A stretch of DNA of 64,000 bases from Pseudomonadota bacterium (GCA_022843465.1 JALHNO010000002.1:124001-188000), one strand, 5' to 3'; counted from the stretch's first letter, positions 9,885 through 19,237 are shown. The notes: generated from the letters alone by a model not told the origin. Numbers and translations: made by a program.

Positions 9885-11312
9885 TCAGTCCCCGAGTGTC
9901 CGGTTGCGGCCCTGGGCCTTGGCGCGGTAGAGCGCAGCATCGGCGCGACGCAGTGCCTGCTCCGGCGAGAAATTCGCGTCGGGTACGCTGGCGATCCAGC
10001 CAATGCTGACGCTCAGTGGAATATTGTGCTGCTGGAATTGGCTCGGTGAATCGGCCACCTGGGCGCGCAGGGCCTCCAGCTGGGCGCCGAACTGCGCCGG
10101 TTCGACATCCTGGCCGATGATCAGAAACTCCTCGCCGCCAAGCCGCAGCACGCGGAAACCCGCGTCAGCGAAACAGCGCATCAGGGTCGCTGCGATCTGG
10201 CGCAATGCGGCATCACCTGCGGCATGGCCATAGCGGTCATTGATCGCCTTGAAATGATCGATATCGACCATGGCCAGCCCCAGCGGCTTGCGCTCCACCT
10301 TGCAGTGATCAGCTGCCGCCTCCAGCATCTCATCGAGCGGCACGCGGTTGTAGAGACCGGTCAGCGCGTCGATCCGGCTGACTTCGCGAAGCCGGGCATT
10401 GGCGGCTGCCAGGGCAAGATTGAGCCGACGCAGCTTGAAGCCCCAAACAAGCATCGCGGCAATGGCGAGTAGTGCCCAGGGCAGTAGCTTCCACAGCAGT
10501 GAGTAGTCGAAGCCATGCTCGTAGCGCACCGGCATCCAGCGATTGGTTATCCGCTGGATCGTTTGCGGGTCGAGATCCTGCACGAGGGTGGCGAAGATTT
10601 CGCCGAGCATTGGCTCGTCATTGCGCGTAGCGACGCGCAGGTTGGCGTCGAGTCCCACGGTGCCGGCAATCTTGAGATTGCGGATGTGATTGCGCTGCAA
10701 GGCGGTGCTGATCGACGCCATATTGCCGAACAGGGCAAACACCTGGCGCGACTGCACCAGGGAGAAACCCTCCTCGTAGTTGGCCACTTCCACGATGCGG
10801 ATTCCCGGGTGACGCAATTTGATCTCGGCGATCGAGGATACGCCGCGCAGCATGGCGGTGGTCTGGTCCGCCAGCTGATCGGTGCTGCGAACGAAGGGCA
10901 CGTCGAGATCGGTGACGACGACGCCGGGGATGGTCAGGTAAGGTTCGGAGAAGTCAAAAAACCTGCGCCGTTCCGTGCTCGCCGAAGCCAACGAGAGAAT
11001 GTCGCAGTCGCGCTGACGGGCGAGTTGCTCGGACTCAGGCCAGCTGCGTGTGACGATCAATTCGATTCGGAGGTCGCCGCGTAGCGCCATCGCGGTGATC
11101 AGGTCAGCGCCGATGCCAACATGGCGACCCTCGTCGTCGATCGACTCCAGCGGCATCCAGTCGGGATCGACGCACATCCGGATCGGGCCGCGCTCGGCCA
11201 GCCAGGCGCCCTGCTCGTCCGTCAACGGCGATGGCGACTGTGCGGACAACGCAGAGGCAGCCAACAACAGGCCGAGCGTGCGCACAGGGGGCAGGAAACG
11301 GTGGATTCGCAT
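9885..11312 (-). CDS. Membrane diguanylate cyclase with periplasmic solute-binding sensor domain
   Basis: 475 residues. A cleavable-looking signal peptide (1-24) leads into a periplasmic domain of the extracellular solute-binding protein family 3 type (about 30-260, with IRMCVDPDWMPLESID and FDFSEPYLTIPG). One membrane helix follows at about 269-290, then a cytoplasmic GGDEF domain (about 310-475). The active site reads GGEEF near residue 391 and the DALTGLYNR motif is intact, so c-di-GMP synthesis is expected. The position five residues before GGEEF that would form the RxxD inhibitory site does not match, so product inhibition may be absent. The ligand is unknown; amino acids are typical for the sensor family. 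It stands alone, convergent with pnp and divergent from the cyanophycin genes. Confidence 0.9.
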   Translation of the reverse strand: MRIHRFLPPVRTLGLLLAASALSAQSPSPLTDEQGAWLAERGPIRMCVDPDWMPLESIDDEGRHVGIGADLITAMALRGDLRIELIVTRSWPESEQLARQRDCDILSLASASTERRRFFDFSEPYLTIPGVVVTDLDVPFVRSTDQLADQTTAMLRGVSSIAEIKLRHPGIRIVEVANYEEGFSLVQSRQVFALFGNMASISTALQRNHIRNLKIAGTVGLDANLRVATRNDEPMLGEIFATLVQDLDPQTIQRITNRWMPVRYEHGFDYSLLWKLLPWALLAIAAMLVWGFKLRRLNLALAAANARLREVSRIDALTGLYNRVPLDEMLEAAADHCKVERKPLGLAMVDIDHFKAINDRYGHAAGDAALRQIAATLMRCFADAGFRVLRLGGEEFLIIGQDVEPAQFGAQLEALRAQVADSPSQFQQHNIPLSVSIGWIASVPDANFSPEQALRRADAALYRAKAQGRNRTLGD

Positions 11313-11588
11313 TCAGTCGACGGCAGGCACCGAAAGGCTCAGTGGATTTCAGGGTAGCGCATTCGCCGCGGACAAGCCGCCCGTCGGTCTGCGCAGCGCT
11401 GGCGATAGGCGGAAATTCACGATGGTTTTCCTCGCTGTCAATGCCGCCATTGCGATGGTGCTGGAATGCTCCGCAACAGGCGCTGCAGGTTCGTCGTGAT
11501 CACCACGGCGGACGGGGCGCGGCGCTGCCTCGGGTCTGGCCTGCAAGGCTGGTATGATGCCAATTGTCTGAAAGTCTGCAGGTGTTGA

Positions 11589-12431
11589 ATGTGTCCGAGC
11601 AAGGTCCCTGACGGGGAAGAGCGTGGCTGGATCGTCCCGATCGGCGGCGCAGAAGAAAAAGAAGACAATCCGAGCATCCTGCAACGTTTCGTTCGTGTCT
11701 GCGGTGGCAGCAATGCCAATATCGTGATCGTGCCGACCGCCAGCCGACTGGCCGATACCGGGCCCCGTTATGAGCGCATCTTCCGCGAGTTGGGTGCCGC
11801 GGAGGCCGTGTCCGTTGATTTTGAATCGCGCTCGGATGGCGACGATGCCCGCAAGCTGGGTCAGCTCAAGCGGGCGACCGGCATCTTCCTCACCGGCGGC
11901 AATCAGCTTCGGATTACCACCCTGCTTGGCGGCACCGATGCGGCGCGGGTGATCCGCGCGCAGAATGCCAACGGCGTGCACGTGGCGGGGACCAGTGCCG
12001 GCGCCAGTGTGCTGAGCGAACACATGATAGCTTTCGGCGACGAGGGATCGTCGGCGCTGGCCGGCAGCGTGCGGCTGGCGCCGGGCCTGGGCCTGACCAA
12101 TCGCTTCATCATCGACCAGCATTTTCGTCAGCGCGATCGCCTGGGCAGGCTGGTCACGGCCCTCGCCTATAACCCGTTTGCAATCGGGATCGGTCTGGAC
12201 GAGGACACCGCTGCCTTCATCGCGCCGGACAACACCCTGGAGGTCGAGGGCAGCGGCGGCGTCACCGTCGTCGATGCCGCCGGCCTGCAGTTCTCATCGA
12301 TGGACAGCATCGACGAGGGGCAGCCGGTCTGTCTGCTGGGATTGACCGTCCATATGCTGGTTGCGGGCGCCACCTTCAATTTGCATACTCGGGTTGCCCA
12401 GGCCAATAGCTTGCTCAGCCGCAAGACCTGA
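11589..12431 (+). CDS. cphB: Cyanophycinase
   Basis: 280 residues of the serine peptidase S51 family. Cyanophycinase hydrolyses the storage polymer multi-L-arginyl-poly-L-aspartate to beta-Asp-Arg dipeptides. The family features are an IVPIGGAEEK start, the IVIVPTASR strand, FLTGGNQLR, and the nucleophile elbow GTSAGA with Ser136, close to the Ser132 of cyanobacterial CphB. An AGGTG five bases ahead of the ATG supports the start. It lies 77 bp before cphA on the same strand, so synthesis and breakdown are encoded together. No isoaspartyl dipeptidase gene for the next step is in the window. Confidence 0.92.
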   Translation: MCPSKVPDGEERGWIVPIGGAEEKEDNPSILQRFVRVCGGSNANIVIVPTASRLADTGPRYERIFRELGAAEAVSVDFESRSDGDDARKLGQLKRATGIFLTGGNQLRITTLLGGTDAARVIRAQNANGVHVAGTSAGASVLSEHMIAFGDEGSSALAGSVRLAPGLGLTNRFIIDQHFRQRDRLGRLVTALAYNPFAIGIGLDEDTAAFIAPDNTLEVEGSGGVTVVDAAGLQFSSMDSIDEGQPVCLLGLTVHMLVAGATFNLHTRVAQANSLLSRKT

Positions 12432-12508
12432 AGTCGGGCTGCGACACCCGGATCCCATTCCTCGGGGTTCTGTGTCCGACAACGTTCCACGACCCCAAGG
12501 AGCTTTGC

Positions 12509-15298
12509 ATGCGCATTCTCGATCGTGCGGTTTATGTCGGACCGTCCCTTTATGCGCATTTTCCGGTCATCCGGCTGGAGCTCGATCTGGGCGAACTGGA
12601 GCAATGGCCAACGTCCAAGCTCGGTCCAGCATTCGTCGATGGCCTGGTCGCGGCTCTGCCTGGGCTGGCCGAACATGGCTGCTCGTATCGGACGCCGGGC
12701 GGGCTCATTCGCAGAATGACCGAGGATGAAGGGACCTGGCTCGGCCATGTGCTCGAACATGTCGCCATCGAAGTGCAGAATGTCGCCGGCGAAGATGTCA
12801 GTTTCGGCAAGACCCGCAGTACCGACAAACCCGGCGTCTACTCGGTGGTCTACGAGTACGCACAGAAGGAAGAGGGCATCGAAGCCGGCGAACTGTCGAT
12901 GCGACTGCTGTGCTCGCTGCTGCCGGAGTCGCTGCGGCCGGCCGGCATCGTCCCCGAGGACTGGGACTGGATCACGGCGCGTGACGAGTTCATCCGTTTC
13001 GCCCAGCGGCGGGCACTGGGGCCTTCCACGGCCTCCCTGGTGCGTGCCGCCGAGGCACGCGGGATCCCCTGGTTCCGCCTGAATGATCAGTCGCTGGTGC
13101 AGTTGGGCCAGGGCAAGTTCCAGCAGCGGATCCAGGCCACGATCACCGGACGCACCTCGCATATTGCGGTGGAGCTGGCCAGCGACAAGGAAGAAACCAA
13201 CAAGATTCTGGGTGCGCTCGGTCTGCCGGTGCCGCGGCAGGAACTGGTGCAGAGTGAGTCGCAGGCCCTGCGCGCCGCGCGCCGCATAGGCTATCCGGTG
13301 GTGACCAAACCCTACAACGGCAATCATGGTCGCGGCATTTCGATCCGTTTGTTGAACGAGGAAGAAGTCGCTGCCGGATTCCGCAAGGCGCAGGAGATCT
13401 CGCGCTCGGTGATTGTCGAGACCTATCTTGAAGGCGATGATCATCGCTTGCTGGTCGTCAATGGCGAACTGGTGGCGGCGACGCGGCGCACGCCGGGTCA
13501 CGTCGTCGGCGATGGCAGCCGCAGCATTGCGGAACTGGTCGAGATCGTGAACCAGGATCCGCGCCGCGGTGTCGGCCACGAAAAGGTGCTGACACGCCTG
13601 CAACTCGATGCCCAGGCCGAGATGATGATGACGCGAGCGGGTCACAGCGCGGAGTCAGTTCCGGCTGCCGGTGAAGTGGTGTATCTGCGCTCGACGGCGA
13701 ATCTCTCGACTGGCGGCACGGCGACTGATGTCACCGACATCATCCATCCCGACAACCGGGAAATGGCGGTGCGTGCGATCCGTGCCATCGGGCTTGATGT
13801 CGGCGGCGTGGATTTTCTGTCGACCAATATCGCCGAGAGTTATCGCAAGATCGGCGGTGGTATCTGCGAGGTCAATGCTGCCCCTGGCTTCCGCATGCAT
13901 GTGGCGCCGAGCGAAGGCACGCCGCGCGATGTCGCGGCGCCGGTGATTGACATGCTGTTCCCGCAGGGGGCGCCGACCCGGGTGCCGATCGCGGCCATCA
14001 CCGGCACCAATGGCAAGACCACCACGGCGCGCATGCTGGCGCACATCACCAAGATGGCCGGCTACACCCCGGGCCTGACCACTACCGATGGCGTCTACAT
14101 CGATGGTCAGCGCACGGTCGAAGGCGATATGACCGGGCCGGTTTCGGCGCGCATGGTGCTGTCCGATCCGCAGATCGATCTGGCCGTGCTGGAGACGGCG
14201 CGTGGTGGTCTGCTGCGCGCCGGCATGGGGGTACGCAATGTCAATGTCGGTGCCGTGCTGAACGTGCAGTCCGACCATCTGGGTCTGAAGGGCATCGACA
14301 CGCTTGAACAGCTGGCCGAGCTCAAGCGCATCGTGATCGAGGTCGCCGAGGATTGCGCGGTACTCAATGCCGATGATCCGCAGGTATTGCGGATGTCCGG
14401 CTACACCGATGCCAGGGTGATCTGTTACGTCACGCTCAATCCCTCGCATGGACTGGTGCGCGAGCATATCCGTGCCGGCGGCCGTGCCTGCGCGCTCGAG
14501 GCGGGCGTCAATGGCCACATGATCACGCTGTATGACAAGGGCAGTCATATCCCCTTGCTGTGGACACATCTGATCCCGGCGACGCTCGAGGGCAGGGCCC
14601 TGCACAATGTGCAGAACGCGATGTTCGCGGCCGCCATCGCCTATTCGCTGGGCGTCAAACTCGATGCCATCCGCCAGGGACTGCGCACCTTCGACACCAC
14701 ATTCTTCCAGGCACCCGGCCGGATGAACGTGTTCAACGAGCATCCGTTCAAGGTGCTGTTCGACTACGGCCATAATGCGCATGCGGTCAATGCGATGGCC
14801 GATCTCGCCCAGCGCCTGGATGCGAGTGGCCGCAGGATCGTGGTGCTGGCCGGGCCAGGCGATCGCCGTGACGAGGATCTGGTTGCGATCGCTGATGCCG
14901 TGGCCGGGCGTTTCGATCACTACATCTGCCGCCGCGATGATGGCCTGCGTGGTCGCGATGGTGATGAGGTGCCAAAAATCCAGTCGCGTGCGCTGATGGC
15001 GAAGGGCGTCGACAAGGACGCGATCTCGATCATTCCCGACGAGCAGGAAGCCATCGATGCGGCCCTGCGCATGGGGCGACCGGGAGACCTGCTGCTGATC
15101 TTCGCGGATGCTCTGGTGCGTTCCTGGAAGCAGGTCATCAAGTTCCGTCCCGAGGGCAGTGTCGCGCCGATATCGCGACCGGTCTCCGCCGATGTGGTGT
15201 TGCCGACGGCCAGTGCCGAGGACCTGTCCCTGCTCAATATGGAAGGCATGGTGCGTGACGAACGTGGTATCCATTTTTCGCGGGAATCGGAAGACTAG
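12509..15298 (+). CDS. cphA: Cyanophycin synthetase
   Basis: 929 residues. CphA1 enzymes alternately add Asp to the backbone and Arg to the side chains, using two ATP-dependent active sites. The order is as in the family: an N-terminal domain (1-160), an ATP-grasp domain (about 197-480, with KPYNGNHGRGIS and the YRKIGGGICEVNAAPG strand), and a Mur-ligase-like domain with P-loop GTNGKT at about 499-504, ETARGGLLRAGMG and QSDHLGLKG. Nothing essential appears missing, so both activities are expected. An ordinary start with AAGGAGC eight bases ahead is seen. About 35 extra C-terminal residues extend beyond many homologues. Confidence 0.94.
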   Translation: MRILDRAVYVGPSLYAHFPVIRLELDLGELEQWPTSKLGPAFVDGLVAALPGLAEHGCSYRTPGGLIRRMTEDEGTWLGHVLEHVAIEVQNVAGEDVSFGKTRSTDKPGVYSVVYEYAQKEEGIEAGELSMRLLCSLLPESLRPAGIVPEDWDWITARDEFIRFAQRRALGPSTASLVRAAEARGIPWFRLNDQSLVQLGQGKFQQRIQATITGRTSHIAVELASDKEETNKILGALGLPVPRQELVQSESQALRAARRIGYPVVTKPYNGNHGRGISIRLLNEEEVAAGFRKAQEISRSVIVETYLEGDDHRLLVVNGELVAATRRTPGHVVGDGSRSIAELVEIVNQDPRRGVGHEKVLTRLQLDAQAEMMMTRAGHSAESVPAAGEVVYLRSTANLSTGGTATDVTDIIHPDNREMAVRAIRAIGLDVGGVDFLSTNIAESYRKIGGGICEVNAAPGFRMHVAPSEGTPRDVAAPVIDMLFPQGAPTRVPIAAITGTNGKTTTARMLAHITKMAGYTPGLTTTDGVYIDGQRTVEGDMTGPVSARMVLSDPQIDLAVLETARGGLLRAGMGVRNVNVGAVLNVQSDHLGLKGIDTLEQLAELKRIVIEVAEDCAVLNADDPQVLRMSGYTDARVICYVTLNPSHGLVREHIRAGGRACALEAGVNGHMITLYDKGSHIPLLWTHLIPATLEGRALHNVQNAMFAAAIAYSLGVKLDAIRQGLRTFDTTFFQAPGRMNVFNEHPFKVLFDYGHNAHAVNAMADLAQRLDASGRRIVVLAGPGDRRDEDLVAIADAVAGRFDHYICRRDDGLRGRDGDEVPKIQSRALMAKGVDKDAISIIPDEQEAIDAALRMGRPGDLLLIFADALVRSWKQVIKFRPEGSVAPISRPVSADVVLPTASAEDLSLLNMEGMVRDERGIHFSRESED

Positions 15299-15372
15299 TG
15301 AGACGCACCACTTCGGCTTCGCGGTCGCGCCCAGAGCGCCTGGACCAGAGCGTCACCTTCCGTGGCTGCGGC

Positions 15373-15437
15373 GGCAAGGCCGTGCCCGCTACGCTAGGCT
15401 ACCGCTCCGCTCGTGGGCCTTCCCGCGCTGCCTTGCC
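15373..15437. repeat. Palindromic GC-rich element between cphA and the CphA-like gene
   Basis: Arms GGCAAGGC (15373-15380) and GCCTTGCC (15430-15437) enclose a core of short, repeated CGCTACGCTAGGCTAC-type words with further GCCC/GGGC pairing. The style resembles the small dispersed repeats common in Xanthomonadales genomes. The GTG at 15413 used as the start of the next gene lies inside it. Whether it is repeated elsewhere in this genome cannot be seen here. Confidence 0.45.
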
Positions 15438-17248
15438 TGTGGGCGGCTAGCTTGTTTCCGGCGGCTCCCTCATTCGCGGATTCGCGTCGTCTGACCGGAC
15501 CGAACCGTCACTTCGCGGTGCCCGCTGCGGTGCTCGAGGGGTTGGCGGGACCCGATCTGGACGATGGCTTGCCGGCGCGCTGGCGGCACGATGTCGAGCT
15601 TGCTGCGCGGCATCTGGGCTGGGCGGCGCCGCGCACCGATGTCCGCCGCAATCCGGCGGGCGCATTGTTCGCGATGACGGCACCGGCTGATCAGCTGTAC
15701 ACCGCAACCGAAGTCAACGAGTGGGCATGGCAACGGGCAAGCCGGCATGACGATGGCTTTCATGCGCCAGGCTACGCGGCAATCCGGGATGAGGCGCTGG
15801 CACTGGAGACCTTGCGCCGCTATGCGGTCGCCGAGCGCAACCCACGCCTGCTGGCATTGCGCGCGGCGGCCGAGCGCATCAAGGTGCCCCTCCATGTCGA
15901 CGATGAAGTGGTGTCACTCGGTGAGGGACGTGGTCGGCTGATGTTCGCGGCCGACGCGCTTCCCGATCTGCAGACACTGGATTGGACTGGCCTGCATCGC
16001 ATTCCCAAGATCGCCGTGACCGGTTCCAACGGCAAGACCACGAGCGTGCGCCTGCTGGCACGGCTATGGCGCGCGGCTGGTCTGCGTACCGGCCACAGTT
16101 GCACCGATGGTCTCTATATTGACGGCCAGTTGATCGAGGCTGGCGATTTTTCCGGTCCGGCCGGCGCCCGCAGCATCTTGCGTCGCGAGGATGTCGAGGC
16201 CGCGGTGCTGGAGACTGCACGCGGCGGCATCCTGCGTCGTGGGCTCGGCCTCGGTCAGGCCGATGTCGCCCTGGTGACCAATGTCAGTGCGGATCACTTT
16301 GGCGAGTACGGGGTCTACAGTCTGGATGACCTCGCCGAGGTCAAGCTCAGCGTTGCCCACCTGATCGCTGACGACGGTGTTCTGGTATTGAACGCAGACG
16401 ATGATTCCCTGGTTCGACACGCCGCCAACCTGCACTGCCGGATTGCCTGGTTCGCACTCCGCGATGAGCATCCGATCCTGGAGGCCCATCGAAGTGCTGG
16501 CGGCGCCACTTGCGCAGTGCGCGAGGGTGAGCTCGTACTGAACGACGGCAGAGGGGAGTACGCCCTGGGGGCAGTCGCAGACATGCCGCTGAGTGTCGGT
16601 GGCATCGCCCGCTACAACATTGCCAACCTCGCGGGTGCCGCCCTGTGCGCGTTCCTCGCAGGCATTCCGCTCGCAGGACTTGCCGAAGTGCTGACGCACT
16701 TTGGCGCGAATCGCGAGGACAACAGCGGCCGCCTGCAGCGCTGGAACCTTGGCGGCATCGTGGTTCTGCTCGATTACGCGCACAACCCGGAAGGCCTCGA
16801 TGGTTTTCTGACAATCGCGCGGCATGCGCAGCACGGGCGCCTTGGTCTGCTGCTCGGGCAGGCCGGAAATCGCGATGACGCGGACGTGCGTCAACTCGCG
16901 ATCGTGGCGGCGCGGCATCGTCCGGATCGCATCGTGCTGAAGGACATCGCCGGCTACATGCGCGGACGCGTACCCGGAGAAATCGCCGAGATTCTGCGCG
17001 CTGCGCTGATTGCCGCAGACGTGTCGACTGACGCCTTGCTGACCTTGCTCGATGAAGTCGAGGCGGCGCGCAGCCTGTTGCAGTGGGCGCGTGCGGGTGA
17101 CGTGGTTGCCTTGCCGGTGCACGCAAGTGCAGCACGCAGCGCGCTCACCAGTCTGCTCAATCGAATGGAAGTCGAGCAATGGAATGCCGGTGAACCTGTG
17201 CCCGAGACCATTCGCCCGGCCGCCGGCTTGACGAACTGCGCGTCATGA
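15413..17248 (+). CDS. CphA-like Mur ligase family protein lacking the ATP-grasp domain
   Basis: 611 residues as framed. The C-terminal two thirds match the Mur-like domain of the adjacent CphA: P-loop GSNGKTT at about 204, CTDGLYIDGQ, ETARGGILRRGLG, SADHFGEYG, LAEVKL and LDYAHNPEG. The N-terminal part also seems related to the CphA N-domain (SRRLTGPN at the start; VSLGEGRGR at 167 resembles VQLGQGKFQ in CphA). About 265 residues forming the ATP-grasp domain are absent between these points. It probably ligates an amino acid to an acceptor, perhaps in cyanophycin metabolism, but the substrate is unknown. The GTG start lies in a palindrome and gives a false-looking signal peptide; TTG at 15452 is an alternative. 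It overlaps the next gene by 4 bp. Confidence 0.75.
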   Translation: MGLPALPCLWAASLFPAAPSFADSRRLTGPNRHFAVPAAVLEGLAGPDLDDGLPARWRHDVELAARHLGWAAPRTDVRRNPAGALFAMTAPADQLYTATEVNEWAWQRASRHDDGFHAPGYAAIRDEALALETLRRYAVAERNPRLLALRAAAERIKVPLHVDDEVVSLGEGRGRLMFAADALPDLQTLDWTGLHRIPKIAVTGSNGKTTSVRLLARLWRAAGLRTGHSCTDGLYIDGQLIEAGDFSGPAGARSILRREDVEAAVLETARGGILRRGLGLGQADVALVTNVSADHFGEYGVYSLDDLAEVKLSVAHLIADDGVLVLNADDDSLVRHAANLHCRIAWFALRDEHPILEAHRSAGGATCAVREGELVLNDGRGEYALGAVADMPLSVGGIARYNIANLAGAALCAFLAGIPLAGLAEVLTHFGANREDNSGRLQRWNLGGIVVLLDYAHNPEGLDGFLTIARHAQHGRLGLLLGQAGNRDDADVRQLAIVAARHRPDRIVLKDIAGYMRGRVPGEIAEILRAALIAADVSTDALLTLLDEVEAARSLLQWARAGDVVALPVHASAARSALTSLLNRMEVEQWNAGEPVPETIRPAAGLTNCAS

Positions 17249-18288
17249 GCCGGCTGGCTGATCCGGTTGGCGCCGCGCTGCTGGCGCCTTTGCATGAAGG
17301 CTGGCTGCCGGTACCAATGGTTGGCCGTGTGCTGTTTGCCAATGCGCGTGCGCTGCCGGCGATGCCGGTGGCCACGGCGCGCCTGGTGTGTGAGCAGGAT
17401 TTCAAGCCGTACGCGGATCTGCTCGATCCCGCGACGCTGGCTGCGCCGACAGATTGCGGCGAACGATTTGCGCTGGCCTTGCTGCTGCCGCACCGGCAGC
17501 GCGACCAGATGCGTTGTCTGCTGGCCGAGACCGCGCTGCGCCTGGCTGCGGACGCTGTATTGCTTTGCGCGGCCGCCAACAACGAGGGCGCGCGCTCGCT
17601 GCAGGCGGATGCCGAACGTCTGCTCGGACCGCTGCAGCAGGCCTCGCTGCACAAATGCCGGGTGCTCTGGAGTCGGCCCGGCGAGCGCGTACTCGATCGC
17701 AGCCTGGCTGCCGAATGGATCGCGGCCGCGGCACCGCGTGTGGTCGCCGGCACCCGCCTGCTGAGCGCGCCCGGCGTGTTTTCCTTCGATCACATCGATC
17801 CCGGCTCGGCCCTGCTCGTCGCCCGGCTGCCGGTTGATCTCGCTGGTGCGGGCGCCGACCTCGGGGCCGGCTGGGGATATCTGTCGTCGCAGTTGCTTCT
17901 GAGGTGTCCTCGCGTGACATCGCTGGATCTGTACGAGGCCGACGCGCGCGCGCTCGCGCTGGCGCGCCGCAACCTGCACGCGCAATGCGACGGCTCAGCA
18001 GCCAGGACGCCTTTGCTGGATTTTCACTGGCTCGATGTCACCGCCGGTCTGGACCGGCGCTACGATTTTATCGTCAGTAATCCGCCGTTTCATGTCGGGC
18101 ATGCCGGAGAACCTGAGCTCGGTCGCCGCTTCATCGCGGTTGCTGCCGCAGCCCTGAATCCCGGCGGTCGATTGCTGGTGGTGGCCAATCGCCATCTGCC
18201 TTACGAGGCCGCGCTGGCCAAGGCATTTTCCCGAGTCGACAAGTGCGCCGAGACGCAGGGATTCAAGGTGTTCGAAGCGATACGCTAG
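17245..18288 (+). CDS. rsmC: RsmC/RlmG-type class I methyltransferase (probable 16S rRNA m2G1207)
   Basis: 347 residues, close to the 343 of E. coli RsmC. A degenerate N-terminal domain (1-165) is followed by a Rossmann SAM-binding domain with GADLGAGWGYLSSQ near 200 and the guanine-N2 methyltransferase signature NPPFH near 277-281. RsmC methylates G1207 of 16S rRNA; RlmG has the same build and acts on 23S rRNA, so the exact target is not certain. The ATG overlaps the stop of the CphA-like gene by 4 bp (ATGA), indicating coupled translation. This pairing is unusual for an rRNA methyltransferase. Confidence 0.8.
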   Translation: MSRLADPVGAALLAPLHEGWLPVPMVGRVLFANARALPAMPVATARLVCEQDFKPYADLLDPATLAAPTDCGERFALALLLPHRQRDQMRCLLAETALRLAADAVLLCAAANNEGARSLQADAERLLGPLQQASLHKCRVLWSRPGERVLDRSLAAEWIAAAAPRVVAGTRLLSAPGVFSFDHIDPGSALLVARLPVDLAGAGADLGAGWGYLSSQLLLRCPRVTSLDLYEADARALALARRNLHAQCDGSAARTPLLDFHWLDVTAGLDRRYDFIVSNPPFHVGHAGEPELGRRFIAVAAAALNPGGRLLVVANRHLPYEAALAKAFSRVDKCAETQGFKVFEAIR

Positions 18289-18453
18289 TGTGCAATGCCG
18301 CACCAGTTTCTCCCGATGCGTCCGGAGCCATCATCGCCGCCGCTGTCAGGGGCAGAAGGGTGCGACGGTTCTCTCGCTGGCTGGCAGGCAATAGACTGGG
18401 CGGCGGAGCCCTTGCAACAACGTATTCGGGCACGCCCCAGGCAGGACGCAGAG

Positions 18454-19152
18454 ATGAAGCTGGTGAAATATCTATCGCGACTGGGCTACGGCAGTCGCCG
18501 GGAAATCGAGGCGATGATGGCCGACGAGCGCGTCTGCGATCGCGCCGGGCAGCCATTTGCTGAGCGTGATACGCCGGCGCACGACGACATCCATATCGAT
18601 GGCGAAGCGCTTGATCCGGCCCCTGGTCTGGTACTGATGCTGCACAAGCCGGTCGGCTATGTCTGCTCGACCAAGGACGCCGGGCGTCTGGTCTATGACC
18701 TGCTGCCGCGGCGCTTCCGTCTGCGCGATCCGCTGGTCTCGCCGGTAGGTCGACTGGACCGCGATACCTCCGGACTGCTGCTGTTCACCGATGACGGTCA
18801 GTTGCTGCACCGGATCACCTCACCGAAGCGACATCTGCCCAAGGTCTATGAGGTTGAGTTGGCCAGCGATCTGCGCGGCGATGAAGCGGACACGTTTGCC
18901 AGCGGCACCCTGATGCTGGAATCCGAGACCCGTGCTCTGGCGCCCGCCGAACTGGAAGTGCTGACACCGCGGCGCGCCCGCATCGTATTGATTGAAGGTC
19001 GCTACCATCAGGTGCGCCGGATGTTCGCCGCGGTCGGCAATCATGTGCTGAGCCTGCACCGCTGTCGCATTGGTATGTTGGAACTGGCCGAGCTCAGCGC
19101 CGGATCGTGGCGCTATCTCGATGACCAGGAAATTGCATCGCTCAGTCAATGA
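18454..19152 (+). CDS. rsuA: 16S rRNA pseudouridine-516 synthase RsuA
   Basis: 232 residues from the chosen ATG. An S4 RNA-binding domain (1-60, KYLSRLGYGSRREIEAMM) leads to the catalytic domain with GRLDRDTSGLLL, in which Asp102 aligns with the nucleophile Asp102 of E. coli RsuA. The GRYHQVRRMFAAVGNHV motif follows. The frame is open for another 53 codons upstream, but similarity starts at MKLVKYLSRLG, and AGGA lies eight bases ahead. RsuA acts on early 30S particles. It follows rsmC by 165 bp. Confidence 0.9.
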   Translation: MKLVKYLSRLGYGSRREIEAMMADERVCDRAGQPFAERDTPAHDDIHIDGEALDPAPGLVLMLHKPVGYVCSTKDAGRLVYDLLPRRFRLRDPLVSPVGRLDRDTSGLLLFTDDGQLLHRITSPKRHLPKVYEVELASDLRGDEADTFASGTLMLESETRALAPAELEVLTPRRARIVLIEGRYHQVRRMFAAVGNHVLSLHRCRIGMLELAELSAGSWRYLDDQEIASLSQ

Positions 19153-19237
19153 CGCCGATGCCTGCCCAACTGGCAGCCCGGCTTGCGCAACCTGCTCCGT
19201 TGCAGGAGCAGACTGCGCCTGAAGGCTATCAGTCGCC

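Noticed and set aside
11313-11588. Small gene or RNA between the diguanylate cyclase and cyanophycinase
   Set aside because: No terminator hairpin, no family resemblance. A TATGAT at 11553-11558 could be a -10 for cphB but lacks a -35.
15413-15490. Signal peptide on the CphA-like protein
   Set aside because: The hydrophobic start is encoded by a palindromic repeat and precedes a cytoplasmic ATP-dependent ligase fold; it is more likely a mis-set start than an export signal.
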